A program made the translations under genes and the position numbers. This document shows, piece by piece, positions 35,296 through 44,167 of a stretch of 64,000 nucleotides of DNA. Source of the stretch: Streptomyces sp. NBC_01283 (lineage in GTDB: Bacteria; Actinomycetota; Actinomycetes; Streptomycetales; Streptomycetaceae); assembly GCF_041435335.1 (NCBI RefSeq), contig NZ_CP108430.1, positions 1,674,001 to 1,738,000 on the forward strand, written 5' to 3'. Each line of letters opens with the position of its first letter. The first letter of the stretch is position 1. Under the pieces are notes generated by a model. It saw nothing but the letters and a program-made list of their open reading frames with translations, did not search any database and was not told where the DNA came from.

Positions 35296-35326
35296 TTGAC
35301 CTCAAGCGGACTTGAGGTTGCACGCT
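35296..35326 (+). promoter_or_regulatory. SoxR/MerR-type promoter of the transketolase genes
   Basis: A perfect dyad ACCTCAAG-CGGA-CTTGAGGT (35299-35318) overlaps a -35 element TTGACC (35296-35301). A 19-bp spacer leads to a weak -10-like CACGCT (35321-35326). Such long spacers typify MerR-family activator promoters, and CCTCAAG/CTTGAGG are the half-sites of the SoxR box. Transcription would begin at or near the ATG at 35334, so the mRNA may be leaderless. Confidence 0.7.
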
Positions 35327-35333
35327 CTGTGTC

Positions 35334-36041
35334 ATGACGACGACAACGGAACGCGAGCACCGGTACGGATACGCGGACCTGCCCCGCCTCATGGCGCGGA
35401 TGACGGGGGACGAGAAGCACGGGCCCGCCGCGACGTCCACCCTCGACGCGCTCTGGGTCCTGTACGACCGAGTGCTCAGGGTCACACCCGAGCAGATGAG
35501 CGATCCGGGGCGCGACCGGTTCCTGCTCTCCAAGGGGCACGGGCCCATGGCGTACTACGCCGTCCTCGCTGCCAAGGGCTTCCTTCCGGTCGACTGGCTG
35601 GAGGGGTTCGGGGCGTACGACTCGCCGCTGGGGCACCACCCGGACCGGGTGCTCGTGCCGGGCGTCGAGATCGGCAGCGGGTCGCTCGGGCACGGGCTGC
35701 CGCTCGCGGTCGGGACCGCGCTGGGGCTCAGGGCGCGGGGCATCGCGGACGCCCGGGTGTGGGTGCTCGTCGGGGACGCGGAGCTGGACGAGGGCAGCAA
35801 TCACGAGGCCATCGCCTTCGCCGGGCCCTCCGGGCTCGAGCGGCTGCACACGGTCGTGATCGACAACGCCTCAGCCCGGCACGCCAGGCCCGGCGGCATC
35901 GCCGCCCGCTTCGAGGCCGCCGGGTGGTCCACCGAGACCGTCGAGGGTCGCGATCACGACGCGCTGTACGCCGCCTTCACCGCGCCGCATCCGGGGCAGC
36001 CACGGGCGGTCGTGGCCCAGGTCGAGCCGAAGGGTTCGTGA
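35334..36041 (+). CDS. Transketolase-like, N-terminal (TPP-binding) subunit
   Basis: This 235-residue protein is the thiamine-pyrophosphate half of a split transketolase. FLLSKGHGPMAYYAVL, DRVLVPGVEIGSGSLGHG and the cofactor motif GDAELDEGSNHEA match the family. With the next gene it would form a two-subunit enzyme that moves two-carbon units between sugar phosphates. The ATG lies within 10 nt of the predicted transcription start, with no ribosome site, in keeping with leaderless translation. In this subfamily the N-terminal part is shorter than in housekeeping transketolase. Confidence 0.9.
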   Translation: MTTTTEREHRYGYADLPRLMARMTGDEKHGPAATSTLDALWVLYDRVLRVTPEQMSDPGRDRFLLSKGHGPMAYYAVLAAKGFLPVDWLEGFGAYDSPLGHHPDRVLVPGVEIGSGSLGHGLPLAVGTALGLRARGIADARVWVLVGDAELDEGSNHEAIAFAGPSGLERLHTVVIDNASARHARPGGIAARFEAAGWSTETVEGRDHDALYAAFTAPHPGQPRAVVAQVEPKGS

Positions 36042-36053
36042 GCAGGGGCAGGG

Positions 36054-36120
36054 CCCCTGGGGGCCACCTGTCCATCTGCGTCCGCTCCGTCCTTTATTTG
36101 CTTTTTCTTCCTTCTCTTCC
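36054..36120 (+). promoter_or_regulatory. Possible attenuator between transketolase halves
   Basis: GC hairpin sequence (GGGCCCCTGGGGGCC, about 36051-36065) is followed after a short space by an unusually pyrimidine-rich stretch, TTTATTTGCTTTTTCTTCC (36093-36111 region). This could stop or slow transcription between the two subunit genes. It is not a perfect terminator. Confidence 0.3.
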
Positions 36121-36138
36121 GTCGGAGGTCTTACCGTC

Positions 36139-37059
36139 ATGGACACCATGCGCGATCGCTTCGCCCCCGTCGTCTCGCGGCTGCTCGACGAGGATCCGCG
36201 CGTCGCCGTCGTCCTCGCCGCGATAGGCGTGGACGCCTTCGCGGAGGCGCGGCGCAAGCATCCGGACCGGGTGATCGACGTCGGGATCCGGGAGCAGTTG
36301 CTCGTCGGGACCGGTGCCGGTCTCGCCCTGGCCGGGCTGCGGCCCGTCCTGCACACCTTCGCGAGCTTTCTCGTGGAGCGGCCGTTCGAGCAGGTGAAGC
36401 TGGACTTCGGGCATCAGGGGGTGGGGGGCGTTCTGGTGAGCGCCGCGGCCTCCTTCGACTGGCCCGCCGGTGGCTACACACACATGTCGCCGGGCGATGT
36501 GGCGCTGCTCGACACGCTGGACGGCTGGACCGTTCATGTGCCGGGGCACCCGGACGAGGCCGAGACGCTGCTGCGGCACGCGGTCGCCGCCGGTGACGAC
36601 AAGGTCTACGTCCGGCTCTCGGCGCAGTCGAACGCTCAAGCGCTGCCGGTGGACGGGGCCCGTTTCCATACGGTGCGCGAGGGCCGTGGAGGGGCCGTGA
36701 TCGCCGTCGGGCCCATGCTGGACAACGTGCTCGCCGCTAGTGAGGGGCTCGATCTCACCGTGCTGTACGCGACCACCGTGCGGCCCTTCGACGCCGAGGC
36801 GCTGCGCCGCGCGACGGGGGCAGCGGATGTGGCCGACGTCGTCGTGGTCGAGCCCTATCTCGCCGGGACCTCCACGGCCGGCGCGAACGACGCGCTCGCC
36901 GACGTCCCGCACCGGGTGCTCGGGCTCGGCGTCGGCCGAGCCGAGCTGCGCCGCTATGGGCAGATCGACGACCACATGGCCGCGCACGGGCTCGACGTCC
37001 GCTCGCTGCGGGAGCGGATCACCGGTTTCCTGGGGGCGTCGAGGCGCGCTCTCGTCTAG
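36139..37059 (+). CDS. Transketolase-like, C-terminal subunit
   Basis: This 306-residue protein is the pyrimidine-binding half plus C-terminal domain of the split transketolase. The catalytic Glu is in VIDVGIREQLLVGTGAGLAL (about 48-67), and ASFLVERPFEQVKLD and GYTHMSPGDVALL are also typical. The ribosome site GGAGG is 10 nt before the ATG. The 97-bp gap from the first subunit contains the hairpin and T-rich tract. It converges on the MFS exporter. Confidence 0.9.
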   Translation: MDTMRDRFAPVVSRLLDEDPRVAVVLAAIGVDAFAEARRKHPDRVIDVGIREQLLVGTGAGLALAGLRPVLHTFASFLVERPFEQVKLDFGHQGVGGVLVSAAASFDWPAGGYTHMSPGDVALLDTLDGWTVHVPGHPDEAETLLRHAVAAGDDKVYVRLSAQSNAQALPVDGARFHTVREGRGGAVIAVGPMLDNVLAASEGLDLTVLYATTVRPFDAEALRRATGAADVADVVVVEPYLAGTSTAGANDALADVPHRVLGLGVGRAELRRYGQIDDHMAAHGLDVRSLRERITGFLGASRRALV

Positions 37060-37125
37060 TCGGCCCTCGCTCCGTCGGTCCTCGCTCCCCTCGGCGCCCC
37101 CGGCCGGCGCGTGGCTGTCCCTTGG

Positions 37126-38691
37126 TCATCGCTGCGCGCCGCGGCCCGCCGGCACTGTCCGTCCGGGGCGGTCGGCCGCCGCTCCCCCGCTCTGGACCGG
37201 CGCTCTCCCGTCCACCCGCACCAACCCACGTATCGCGGGCACGGAGAGCATCGCCAGGCAGACGAGGACCGTCGTCACGGCACCCGTGATCAGCACCTGC
37301 TCCGCACCGAAGGCGCTCGCGGCGGGACCCGCAAGGGCCTGGCCCACCGGCAGCAGGGCGATCGATCCCGCGACGTCGTACGCGTGGATGCGGTTGAGGA
37401 CGTCGGGCGGTACCTGGGTCTGGACGCTCGTCGCCCACATGACTCCCCAGAAGGAGAGCCCCGCGCCCGCGACCGCGGCGCCCACGGCCATCAACGGGAC
37501 GCCGAGCTGGGCGCCGACGGCAGCCGGGAAGGCGCAGTACCCGATCAGGGCCACCGAACCGGCGCGGAGCATGCGGCGGGGGCGCAGCCGCAGGGCGGCC
37601 AGGCCACCGAGCACGGTGCCTGCGCCCAGGGCCGAGTTGATCAGGCCGTACGCCCCCGAGCCGTGCTCCTGCACGACGAGCGTGGCGACCAGAGGTGTCA
37701 GCGGGCCGGTGGTCGCGATCATCAGGACGCAGAAGATGGCGATGACGCCCCAGAGCCAGGTGCGGGACCTGAACTCCCGCCAGCCCTGCACCAGATCGGC
37801 CCGGAAGCCGTTGCTGTGCGGCATCGAACCGGGCAGCGCGGGCGGCAGCCTGAGCAGGACCAGGCAGAGGGCGCTCACTCCGTACGTCCCCGCGTGCGCG
37901 GCGAAGACGGCGCCGGGCGAGGCGAACGCCACGAGGACGCCCGCGACGGCCGGTCCCGCCAGGGCCGCTGCCGACTCGGCCACGCGTATCGCGCCGTTGG
38001 CCTTCTGGACGTCGGAGGCCAGTCGCGGGACCGTGCTGGCGACGCCGGGCTGGAAGAGGGCGCCCGCCGCGCCGTTGAGCGCACCGATCACGCATATCTG
38101 CCAGAGCACGACGTGGCCGGTGAAGAAGAGGACCGCCGCGACCGACTGCGTGCCGAGCCGGACCACGTCCGCGCCGATCATCAGCAGGCGGGTGCTGAAC
38201 CGGTCGGCGAAGACCCCGCCGAAGATCACCAGTCCCGCGAAGCAGACCGTCGTGGCGGCCATGGCGAGGCCGACGGCGCCCGCGCCGTGCCCGTGCTGGA
38301 GCAGGCCCGCCGCCAGCGCGACGGGCAGCATCGTGTCGCCGAGCTTGGCGACGGTCCGGGCACCGAAGAAGAACCCGAAGTCCCGCGACCAGATGTTCTT
38401 GCGGGCGTCCGCGGTTTCCAGGGGCGCCGGCAATCCCTTGCGGAGGACGGTCGAGCCGGTCGAGCCAGTCGGGCCGGTCGGGCCGGTCGGGCTGGTACGG
38501 CCGGTGGAGCCGGTACAGGCTGTGCCGCTTGGGCGGTCTGTGCGGTCGGGCGGGGTGCGCTTGCCCTGCCTCCCTTTCGGGATCCCCGTACGCCTGCCCC
38601 CGCCGACCCCGCCTTCTCCGGCCCCGCCCTCGCCGACCTCGCCGGCTCTCCCGTCAGTCGCGCCCTCGTCGTTCCCGTCCCGTGACGGCAC
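37126..38691 (-). CDS. MFS exporter (MDR type) with low-complexity N-terminal extension
   Basis: This is a 12-helix exporter of about 521 residues. FGFFFGARTVAKLGDTMLPVAL (read in two parts) is the first helix of the DHA3-type family, and VFADRFSTRLLM is the loop after helix 2. The first 95 residues are Gly/Thr/Ser/Pro-rich with a short collagen-like repeat, TGPTGPTGSTG, and probably disordered. The GTG at 38691 has GGGGAGGGG upstream, so the extension may be real, but a later start cannot be excluded. The substrate is unknown. Confidence 0.85.
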   Translation of the reverse strand: MPSRDGNDEGATDGRAGEVGEGGAGEGGVGGGRRTGIPKGRQGKRTPPDRTDRPSGTACTGSTGRTSPTGPTGPTGSTGSTVLRKGLPAPLETADARKNIWSRDFGFFFGARTVAKLGDTMLPVALAAGLLQHGHGAGAVGLAMAATTVCFAGLVIFGGVFADRFSTRLLMIGADVVRLGTQSVAAVLFFTGHVVLWQICVIGALNGAAGALFQPGVASTVPRLASDVQKANGAIRVAESAAALAGPAVAGVLVAFASPGAVFAAHAGTYGVSALCLVLLRLPPALPGSMPHSNGFRADLVQGWREFRSRTWLWGVIAIFCVLMIATTGPLTPLVATLVVQEHGSGAYGLINSALGAGTVLGGLAALRLRPRRMLRAGSVALIGYCAFPAAVGAQLGVPLMAVGAAVAGAGLSFWGVMWATSVQTQVPPDVLNRIHAYDVAGSIALLPVGQALAGPAASAFGAEQVLITGAVTTVLVCLAMLSVPAIRGLVRVDGRAPVQSGGAAADRPGRTVPAGRGAQR

Positions 38692-38808
38692 CCCAGTCCC
38701 CTCCCCTGGCGGCAGCGTCCGGCCCGTCGTCCCACGAGCCGTCGCCCTCCACCCTCGGCTGGATCATGCCACGGGGCACTGACATCAGCCGATCGCTTTT
38801 CGCCCGCC

Positions 38809-39189
38809 TCAGCTCGTCGACGGAAGCCCCAACTCCGGGTAGGCGTCAAGGAGTCGGGTAGGGGCGGCCTGGCGCCAGGAGTCGGCGAGGATGTCGGCCA
38901 GTTCGTCCTTGTCGAGCGCCGAGAGCCGTGCGCGCACCCAGGCGAACATCGCCTCGTGGTCGGCGATCCAGAACTTGTCCGGCTCCGCGAGGGCCAACTC
39001 GTCGCGCTCTTCCTTCGGGCACCGCACGGCGATGGACGTCTCGTCCTCGGGGAGCGTGGCGAACATCTTTCCGGCCACCCGGAAGGTGGGCATGCTCCAG
39101 GCGATCTTCTCCGTCGTATCCGGCAGGGCCAGTGCGGCCCGTCGGACATCGTCACCCGTCACCTGGGCATTGGCATGAGCTCGAGACAT
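38809..39189 (-). CDS. YjbR/MmcQ-family protein
   Basis: This 126-residue protein of the MmcQ/YjbR (CyaY-like DNA-binding) family has the usual blocks RRAALALPDTTEKIAW, FRVAGKMFATL and SIAVRCPKEERDEL. Its biochemical role is not established. It is small, soluble and complete. The exporter gene follows on the same strand after about 117 bp. Confidence 0.9.
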   Translation of the reverse strand: MSRAHANAQVTGDDVRRAALALPDTTEKIAWSMPTFRVAGKMFATLPEDETSIAVRCPKEERDELALAEPDKFWIADHEAMFAWVRARLSALDKDELADILADSWRQAAPTRLLDAYPELGLPSTS

Positions 39190-39253
39190 GCCTGAACGGT
39201 AGCCAACCCCACTGACAGCGGCCCCCGAACGCCCGTCACACGCGGACGCCCAT

Positions 39254-39317
39254 CACGCACGGACGCGCCTCGCAAGGCCGCCCGTCACGCACGGACGCGC
39301 CTCGCAAGGCCGCCCGT
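39254..39317. repeat. 32-bp tandem repeat (2 perfect copies)
   Basis: Units 39254-39285 and 39286-39317 begin CACGCACGGACGCGCC and are identical. A partial, diverged copy precedes them. They lie between the YjbR gene and the hydrolase stop. Confidence 0.85.
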
Positions 39318-39331
39318 CACAGCACCGGCGC

Positions 39332-40348
39332 TCACAGCACCCGCTTGTCCAGCCAGGTCCGCAGGTCCTCCTCCACCTCATCCCTGTTGGTCTCGTTGAG
39401 GATCTCGTGGCGCGCCCCCTCGTAGCCCTTCCAGGTGAGGTCGTCCAGGCCCACGTACCGGTAGTCCTCCACGAGTTCATGGACCAGCGTCATGCCCTGG
39501 TTGCAGGGGTCCTCCGTGCCGACGGCGATGTGGACGGGCAGGTCCGCGGGGACCCGGGACAGGTTGCGCGGGTCGTTCATCTTGCGCACGGCTCGCACCC
39601 AGTCCAGACAGAGCCCGGCCGAGAAGGGGAAGCCGCAGCGCTCGTCGGCGACGTACGCGTCGACCTCGGCCTCGTCGCGTGAGAGCCATTCGAAACCGGT
39701 GCGGTGCGGATACGCGTCATTGAAGGCCGCGAAGAGTTCGGGGAGGTACGACGAGAGGGCCTCCCGGCCGTCCTCGGCGATCTCGCGCTCCAGGCGGGCG
39801 ATCGACTCGTCGATCCCGACCCCGGGCAGGGAGCGGAAGGTGCCGGAGAGGATCAGGCCCGCGAGGCCGTCCGGGTACTCCTGCGCGTAGTCCCTGGCCA
39901 GGTGCGAGCCCATGCTGTGGCCCAGCAGGAAGAGCGGCGTTCCGGGGTGCAGGGTGCGTACCTGGTCGCCGATCGCCTTGAGGTCGTCGACGATGGCGCG
40001 CCAGCTGTCGAAGGAGAGGGACGCACCAGACCCACCAGATGCGCCAGGCGCGTCGGCCGCCTCATCCGCCGACGAGCCCGTAACCCCGTACCCACCAGTC
40101 GCCTGCGCCGTCGCGCCATGGCCCCGGTGGTCGGACGCGATCACTCCATAGCCGTGTGCCATCAGATGCTGCGCGAACCGGTCGTAGCGCAGGGCGTGTT
40201 CACCCGCACCGTGCGCGATCTGCACGAAGGCGCGCGGCCTGCCGCCGTCGGGCAGCCAGGTGTACGTGGCGACGGGGACGCCGTCCGCCGCGTTCACGAG
40301 TCCGGCGGTGTACGCGGCGGGGGCGGGCGTCGAGGCGTGGTCAGACAT
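39332..40348 (-). CDS. Alpha/beta hydrolase, monoacylglycerol-lipase-like
   Basis: This 338-residue hydrolase has the oxyanion/HG block QIAHGAGEHALRYDRFA (about 42-58) and the nucleophile Ser in FLLGHSMGSHLA. The Asp (AVGTEDPCNQG) and His (EGARHEILNE) complete the triad. The order and YGVIASDHRGHG fit lysophospholipase/monoacylglycerol lipases. A Gly/Ser/Ala-rich insert (about 90-110) separates the second strand from the lid. It is transcribed away from the ThuA gene, with 269 bp between their starts. Confidence 0.9.
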   Translation of the reverse strand: MSDHASTPAPAAYTAGLVNAADGVPVATYTWLPDGGRPRAFVQIAHGAGEHALRYDRFAQHLMAHGYGVIASDHRGHGATAQATGGYGVTGSSADEAADAPGASGGSGASLSFDSWRAIVDDLKAIGDQVRTLHPGTPLFLLGHSMGSHLARDYAQEYPDGLAGLILSGTFRSLPGVGIDESIARLEREIAEDGREALSSYLPELFAAFNDAYPHRTGFEWLSRDEAEVDAYVADERCGFPFSAGLCLDWVRAVRKMNDPRNLSRVPADLPVHIAVGTEDPCNQGMTLVHELVEDYRYVGLDDLTWKGYEGARHEILNETNRDEVEEDLRTWLDKRVL

Positions 40349-40505
40349 GGCGAAAGGCTCCCCTGTACGACATCTGTGGCCCTGAGACCCTCCCCCGTAC
40401 ACGCGCCCTCATACCCGTGCCTCTCCGTGACCCCCTTCTCACGCCAGGCCCTTCCAACCCATTGACCCCCCGTCAGAGCGGAACCTACGCTGAACAACGC
40501 GCAAT

Positions 40506-40519
40506 GGAAAGCGCTTTCT
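40506..40519. promoter_or_regulatory. LacI-type operator before the ThuA gene
   Basis: GGAAAGCGCTTTCT contains the perfect palindrome GAAAGCGCTTTC (40507-40518). It lies about 100 bp before the ThuA gene. The same sequence, extended to 16 bp, precedes the ABC transporter operon. Confidence 0.75.
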
Positions 40520-40617
40520 AAACGCAACGCTCTCCAAAGGCCCCGCGCCCGCGCAACTCGCACTCACCGCACACCCGGCTACCGGCAGCCGTCCACCCGC
40601 CCAGCCCAGGGAGCGCC

Positions 40618-43600
40618 ATGAGTTCCACGAGTCCCGCCCTGCCCGGACGCGGCCCCACCGCGTCGAGACCGGGCCGCCCCGCACCGAGACCGGGCCGCAC
40701 CACGCCGAGCCCCTGGCTCGCGCTCATCGCCCTGCTGGCCCTCGTCATCGGCCTCGGCCTCACCGCCCCGCCCCGCGCGGCGGCGGAGGCGGAGAAGGCG
40801 GCGGCCCCCTTCCGTGTCCTGGTCTTCTCCAAAGTCACGAACTTCCCCCATGACTCGATCCCCGCGGGCGTCGAGGCCATCGAGAAGCTAGGCAGCGAGA
40901 ACGACTTCGAGGTGGAGGCCACCGACGACGCGGCGGCCTTCACCGACGCCAACCTCGCCCGCTTCCAGGCCATCGTCTTCAACAACACCAACTCCACCCC
41001 GGAGAAGGGCGATCTGCTCGACGCCGACCAGCGTGCGGCCTTCCAGGAGTACGTCCGCGGGGGCGGCGGCTGGGTCGGCCTGCACGCCGCGTCGGCCAGC
41101 GAGCGCGACTGGAACTGGTACGAGGGTCTGGTCGGCGCGATCTTCGACAAGCACCCCGAGGTGCAGACCGGGCGAGTCAAGGTGCTCGACCACGCGCACC
41201 CCTCCACCAAGGGCCTTCCGGAGCTCTGGGAGCGCACGGAGGAGTGGTACAACTGGCGCACCAATCCGACGGGGAAGGTGCACACGCTCGCCCAGGTGAA
41301 GGTGCGCGACGGTGTCAGCGGGCTCGACGAGGGCGTCGACCAGCCGTGGTCCTGGTGCCAGAACTACGACGGCGGCCGCTCCTGGTACACGGCGGGCGGG
41401 CACGCCAAGTCGGCCTTCCAGGAGGAGGGCTTCCTGAAGCACCTGCTCGGCGGCATCGAGTGGGCCGCGGGCAACAAGGCCGGCGACTGCACCGCCACCA
41501 AGACCGGTGCCTTCCAGCGCACGCCGCTCGCCACGAACGATCTGGCCGACCCCTTCGAGCTGGCCGTCGCCCCCGACCGCCGGGTGTTCTTCATCCAGCG
41601 CACCGGGAAGCTGAAGATCATCGACCAGGAGACGCTGAAGGTCTCCACGGCACTCGACTTCGACTACACCCCCGAGATGACGAGCCAGTCGGACGGGCTG
41701 CTCGGACTCGCGCTCGATCCGAAGTTCAAGGACAACCACTGGGTCTATCTCCTGAACTCCGACAAGACCGAGAAGCGCATCAACCTCTCGCGCTTCACCG
41801 AAGCGGGCGGAAAGATCGATCCGGCGACGGAGAAGCGGCTCCTGACCATTCCCACGTGGCGTGGCGAAGGCCGGGCGAACTCGCACATGGCGGGCTCCAT
41901 CACCTTCGACAAGAAGGGCGACCTGTACATCGCGACGGGTGACAACACCGATCCGTTCGCGTCGGACGGATTCGCCCCGATCGACGAGCGCGAGGGCCGC
42001 CGCGCCTGGGACGCGCAGGGCACCTCCGGCAATACGAACGACCTGCGCGGCAAGGTCCTGCGCGTCACCCCGAAGGACGACGGGACCTATTCCGTGCCGG
42101 AGGGCAATCTCTTCGCGCCGGGAACGGACAAGACCCGCTCCGAGATCTACGCGATGGGCATGCGCAACCCCTTCCGCATCACCACGGACCCGCTGAGCGG
42201 CGCCCTCCTGATGGCGGACTACGGGCCCGACGCGAAGAACGCCGTCGCCGACCGGGGCCCCGAGGGGACCGTCGAGTACAACCGCATCACCAAGGCGGGC
42301 AATTACGGCTGGCCCTACTGCATCGGCGACAACACCCCGTTCAACGACTACGACTTCGCGACGAAGAAGTCGGGCGCGAAATTCGACTGCGCGAAGATCG
42401 TGAACGATTCGCCGAACAACACGGGCCTGCGCGATCTGCCGCCCGCACAGCCCGCGAACGTCTGGTACGCCTACTCCGCATCCGAGCAGTTCCCCGAACT
42501 CGGCACGGGCGGCGGCGGCCCGATGAGCGGTCCGGTCTACGACTACGACGCCGCCAACACGTACAAGACGAAGTTCCCCGAGTACTTCGAGGGGAAGTGG
42601 TTCAACTACGAGCTGACGCGGCAGTGGTTCAAGGTCTTCTCGATGCAGGAGAAGGACCAGACGTTCACCGACCCGCGTTTCAAGCCCGCGAAGGCGGGCG
42701 ACCTGAACTCGATCAACTCCATTTTCCCCGACATGAAATGGAACCAGCCTTTCGACGCCGACTTCGGTCCTGACGGGGCGATGTACGTCATCGACTTCGG
42801 GCTCGGCAGCGGCACGGGCCGCGGCGGCGGCAACGAAGGCGCGGGCATCTACCGCATCGACTACGTGAAGGACGGACGGCTGCCGGACGCCCGCGTCACG
42901 GCCACGCCGGACAACGGCACGGCTCCCCTCAAGGTGAAGTTCTCCAGCGCGGGTTCGGGGCTGCCCGGCGGCAAGCCCGTCACGTACGCGTGGGACTTCG
43001 ACGGGAACGGCACCACCGACTCGACCGAGGCGAACCCGACGCACACCTACACCACGAAGGGGCAGTTCAGCGCGCGGCTGAAGGTCACGGGCCCGGACGA
43101 GCTGAGCGGTCTGGCCGTGCAGGAGGTCACCGTCGGGAACACCCGTCCGGTGGTCACCATCCAACAGCCGCCCAACGGCGGGACCTTCAGCTTCGGCGAC
43201 ACGATTCCCTTCAAGATCAAGGTGGCGGACAAGGAGGACGGGCCGATCGACTGCAAGCGGGTCGTCGTCCAGTCCCAGCTCGGACACGACACCCATCTGC
43301 ACCCGCTGGACAACTACACCGGCTGTGCGGGCGAGATCGCGACGGACGCCGGTGACAGTCACGGGCCAGGACAGAACCTCTACTACGGGATCACGGCCCA
43401 GTACGAGGACAAGGGCGCGTCCGGTGTGCCCGCCCTGACGGGTTCCTCCTCGCTGACGCTGCGGACCTCCTTCCGCGAGGCCGAGCACCGCACCGGCACC
43501 GGTGGTGCGCATGGCGGTGCGGACATCGGTGACCGCGCGGACGCTTCCGGCGGCAAGCGGCTCATCGAGATCGAGGACGGCGACTGGGTTGCCTTCGAGC

Positions 43601-44157
43601 CGGTGCACCTCAAGGGCGTCGACTCCGTGACGGTGGGCGCGGCATCGGGCGGGCTCGGCGGCGACATCGAGTTCCGCGCCGGGTCTCCCACGGGCAAGCT
43701 GCTCGGCAAGGTCACCGTGCCGAACACCGGCGGCTGGGGCAACTTCATCTCGCCGACCACCGAACTGGCCGACCACGACGGCACGACGAAGCTGTACGCC
43801 GTCTTCACCAACCCCGAATGGACGCCCGAGAAGGAAGATCTCCTGACGGTCGACTGGCTGCACTTCAACGGCCCCGGAGTCGAGAAGAAGGCCGGCGCGA
43901 AGGTGACGGTCAAGGCGGCCCCGGGCAGCGGCACCGCGCCCCTCGCCATCAAGCTCACCAGCACGGTGAAGCTCCCCGAAGGCCGCACCGCCGCCGCCTA
44001 CCACTGGAACTACGGCGACAACACCAAGCCTTCGGGAACGGAGACCGGCAGCGCCGAGCACACGTACGCGCGCGCGGGGACGTACACGGCGCATCTGACC
44101 GTCACCGACGACAAGGGCGACACGACGACCGGCGCGGTCCGGATCACGGCGAAGTGA
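40618..44157 (+). CDS. Large secreted ThuA / PQQ-type sugar dehydrogenase / PKD / CBM6 protein
   Basis: This 1179-residue protein has a Pro/Arg-rich N-terminus and one hydrophobic segment (about 33-52). A ThuA domain (about 65-290) shows FRVLVFSKVTNFPHDSI and GGGGWVGLHAASASE. A soluble glucose/sorbosone-dehydrogenase-type propeller follows (about 305-750; GLLGLALDPKFKDN, MRNPFRITTDPLSGALLMAD). After it come a PKD domain (755-845; YAWDFDGNGTTDS), a linker, a CBM6-like domain (960-1090) and a second PKD (1095-1179). It probably oxidises an extracellular sugar. GGGAG precedes the ATG, and an isomerase is 10 nt downstream. Confidence 0.9.
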   Translation: MSSTSPALPGRGPTASRPGRPAPRPGRTTPSPWLALIALLALVIGLGLTAPPRAAAEAEKAAAPFRVLVFSKVTNFPHDSIPAGVEAIEKLGSENDFEVEATDDAAAFTDANLARFQAIVFNNTNSTPEKGDLLDADQRAAFQEYVRGGGGWVGLHAASASERDWNWYEGLVGAIFDKHPEVQTGRVKVLDHAHPSTKGLPELWERTEEWYNWRTNPTGKVHTLAQVKVRDGVSGLDEGVDQPWSWCQNYDGGRSWYTAGGHAKSAFQEEGFLKHLLGGIEWAAGNKAGDCTATKTGAFQRTPLATNDLADPFELAVAPDRRVFFIQRTGKLKIIDQETLKVSTALDFDYTPEMTSQSDGLLGLALDPKFKDNHWVYLLNSDKTEKRINLSRFTEAGGKIDPATEKRLLTIPTWRGEGRANSHMAGSITFDKKGDLYIATGDNTDPFASDGFAPIDEREGRRAWDAQGTSGNTNDLRGKVLRVTPKDDGTYSVPEGNLFAPGTDKTRSEIYAMGMRNPFRITTDPLSGALLMADYGPDAKNAVADRGPEGTVEYNRITKAGNYGWPYCIGDNTPFNDYDFATKKSGAKFDCAKIVNDSPNNTGLRDLPPAQPANVWYAYSASEQFPELGTGGGGPMSGPVYDYDAANTYKTKFPEYFEGKWFNYELTRQWFKVFSMQEKDQTFTDPRFKPAKAGDLNSINSIFPDMKWNQPFDADFGPDGAMYVIDFGLGSGTGRGGGNEGAGIYRIDYVKDGRLPDARVTATPDNGTAPLKVKFSSAGSGLPGGKPVTYAWDFDGNGTTDSTEANPTHTYTTKGQFSARLKVTGPDELSGLAVQEVTVGNTRPVVTIQQPPNGGTFSFGDTIPFKIKVADKEDGPIDCKRVVVQSQLGHDTHLHPLDNYTGCAGEIATDAGDSHGPGQNLYYGITAQYEDKGASGVPALTGSSSLTLRTSFREAEHRTGTGGAHGGADIGDRADASGGKRLIEIEDGDWVAFEPVHLKGVDSVTVGAASGGLGGDIEFRAGSPTGKLLGKVTVPNTGGWGNFISPTTELADHDGTTKLYAVFTNPEWTPEKEDLLTVDWLHFNGPGVEKKAGAKVTVKAAPGSGTAPLAIKLTSTVKLPEGRTAAAYHWNYGDNTKPSGTETGSAEHTYARAGTYTAHLTVTDDKGDTTTGAVRITAK

Positions 44158-44167
44158 GGGGACAGCC

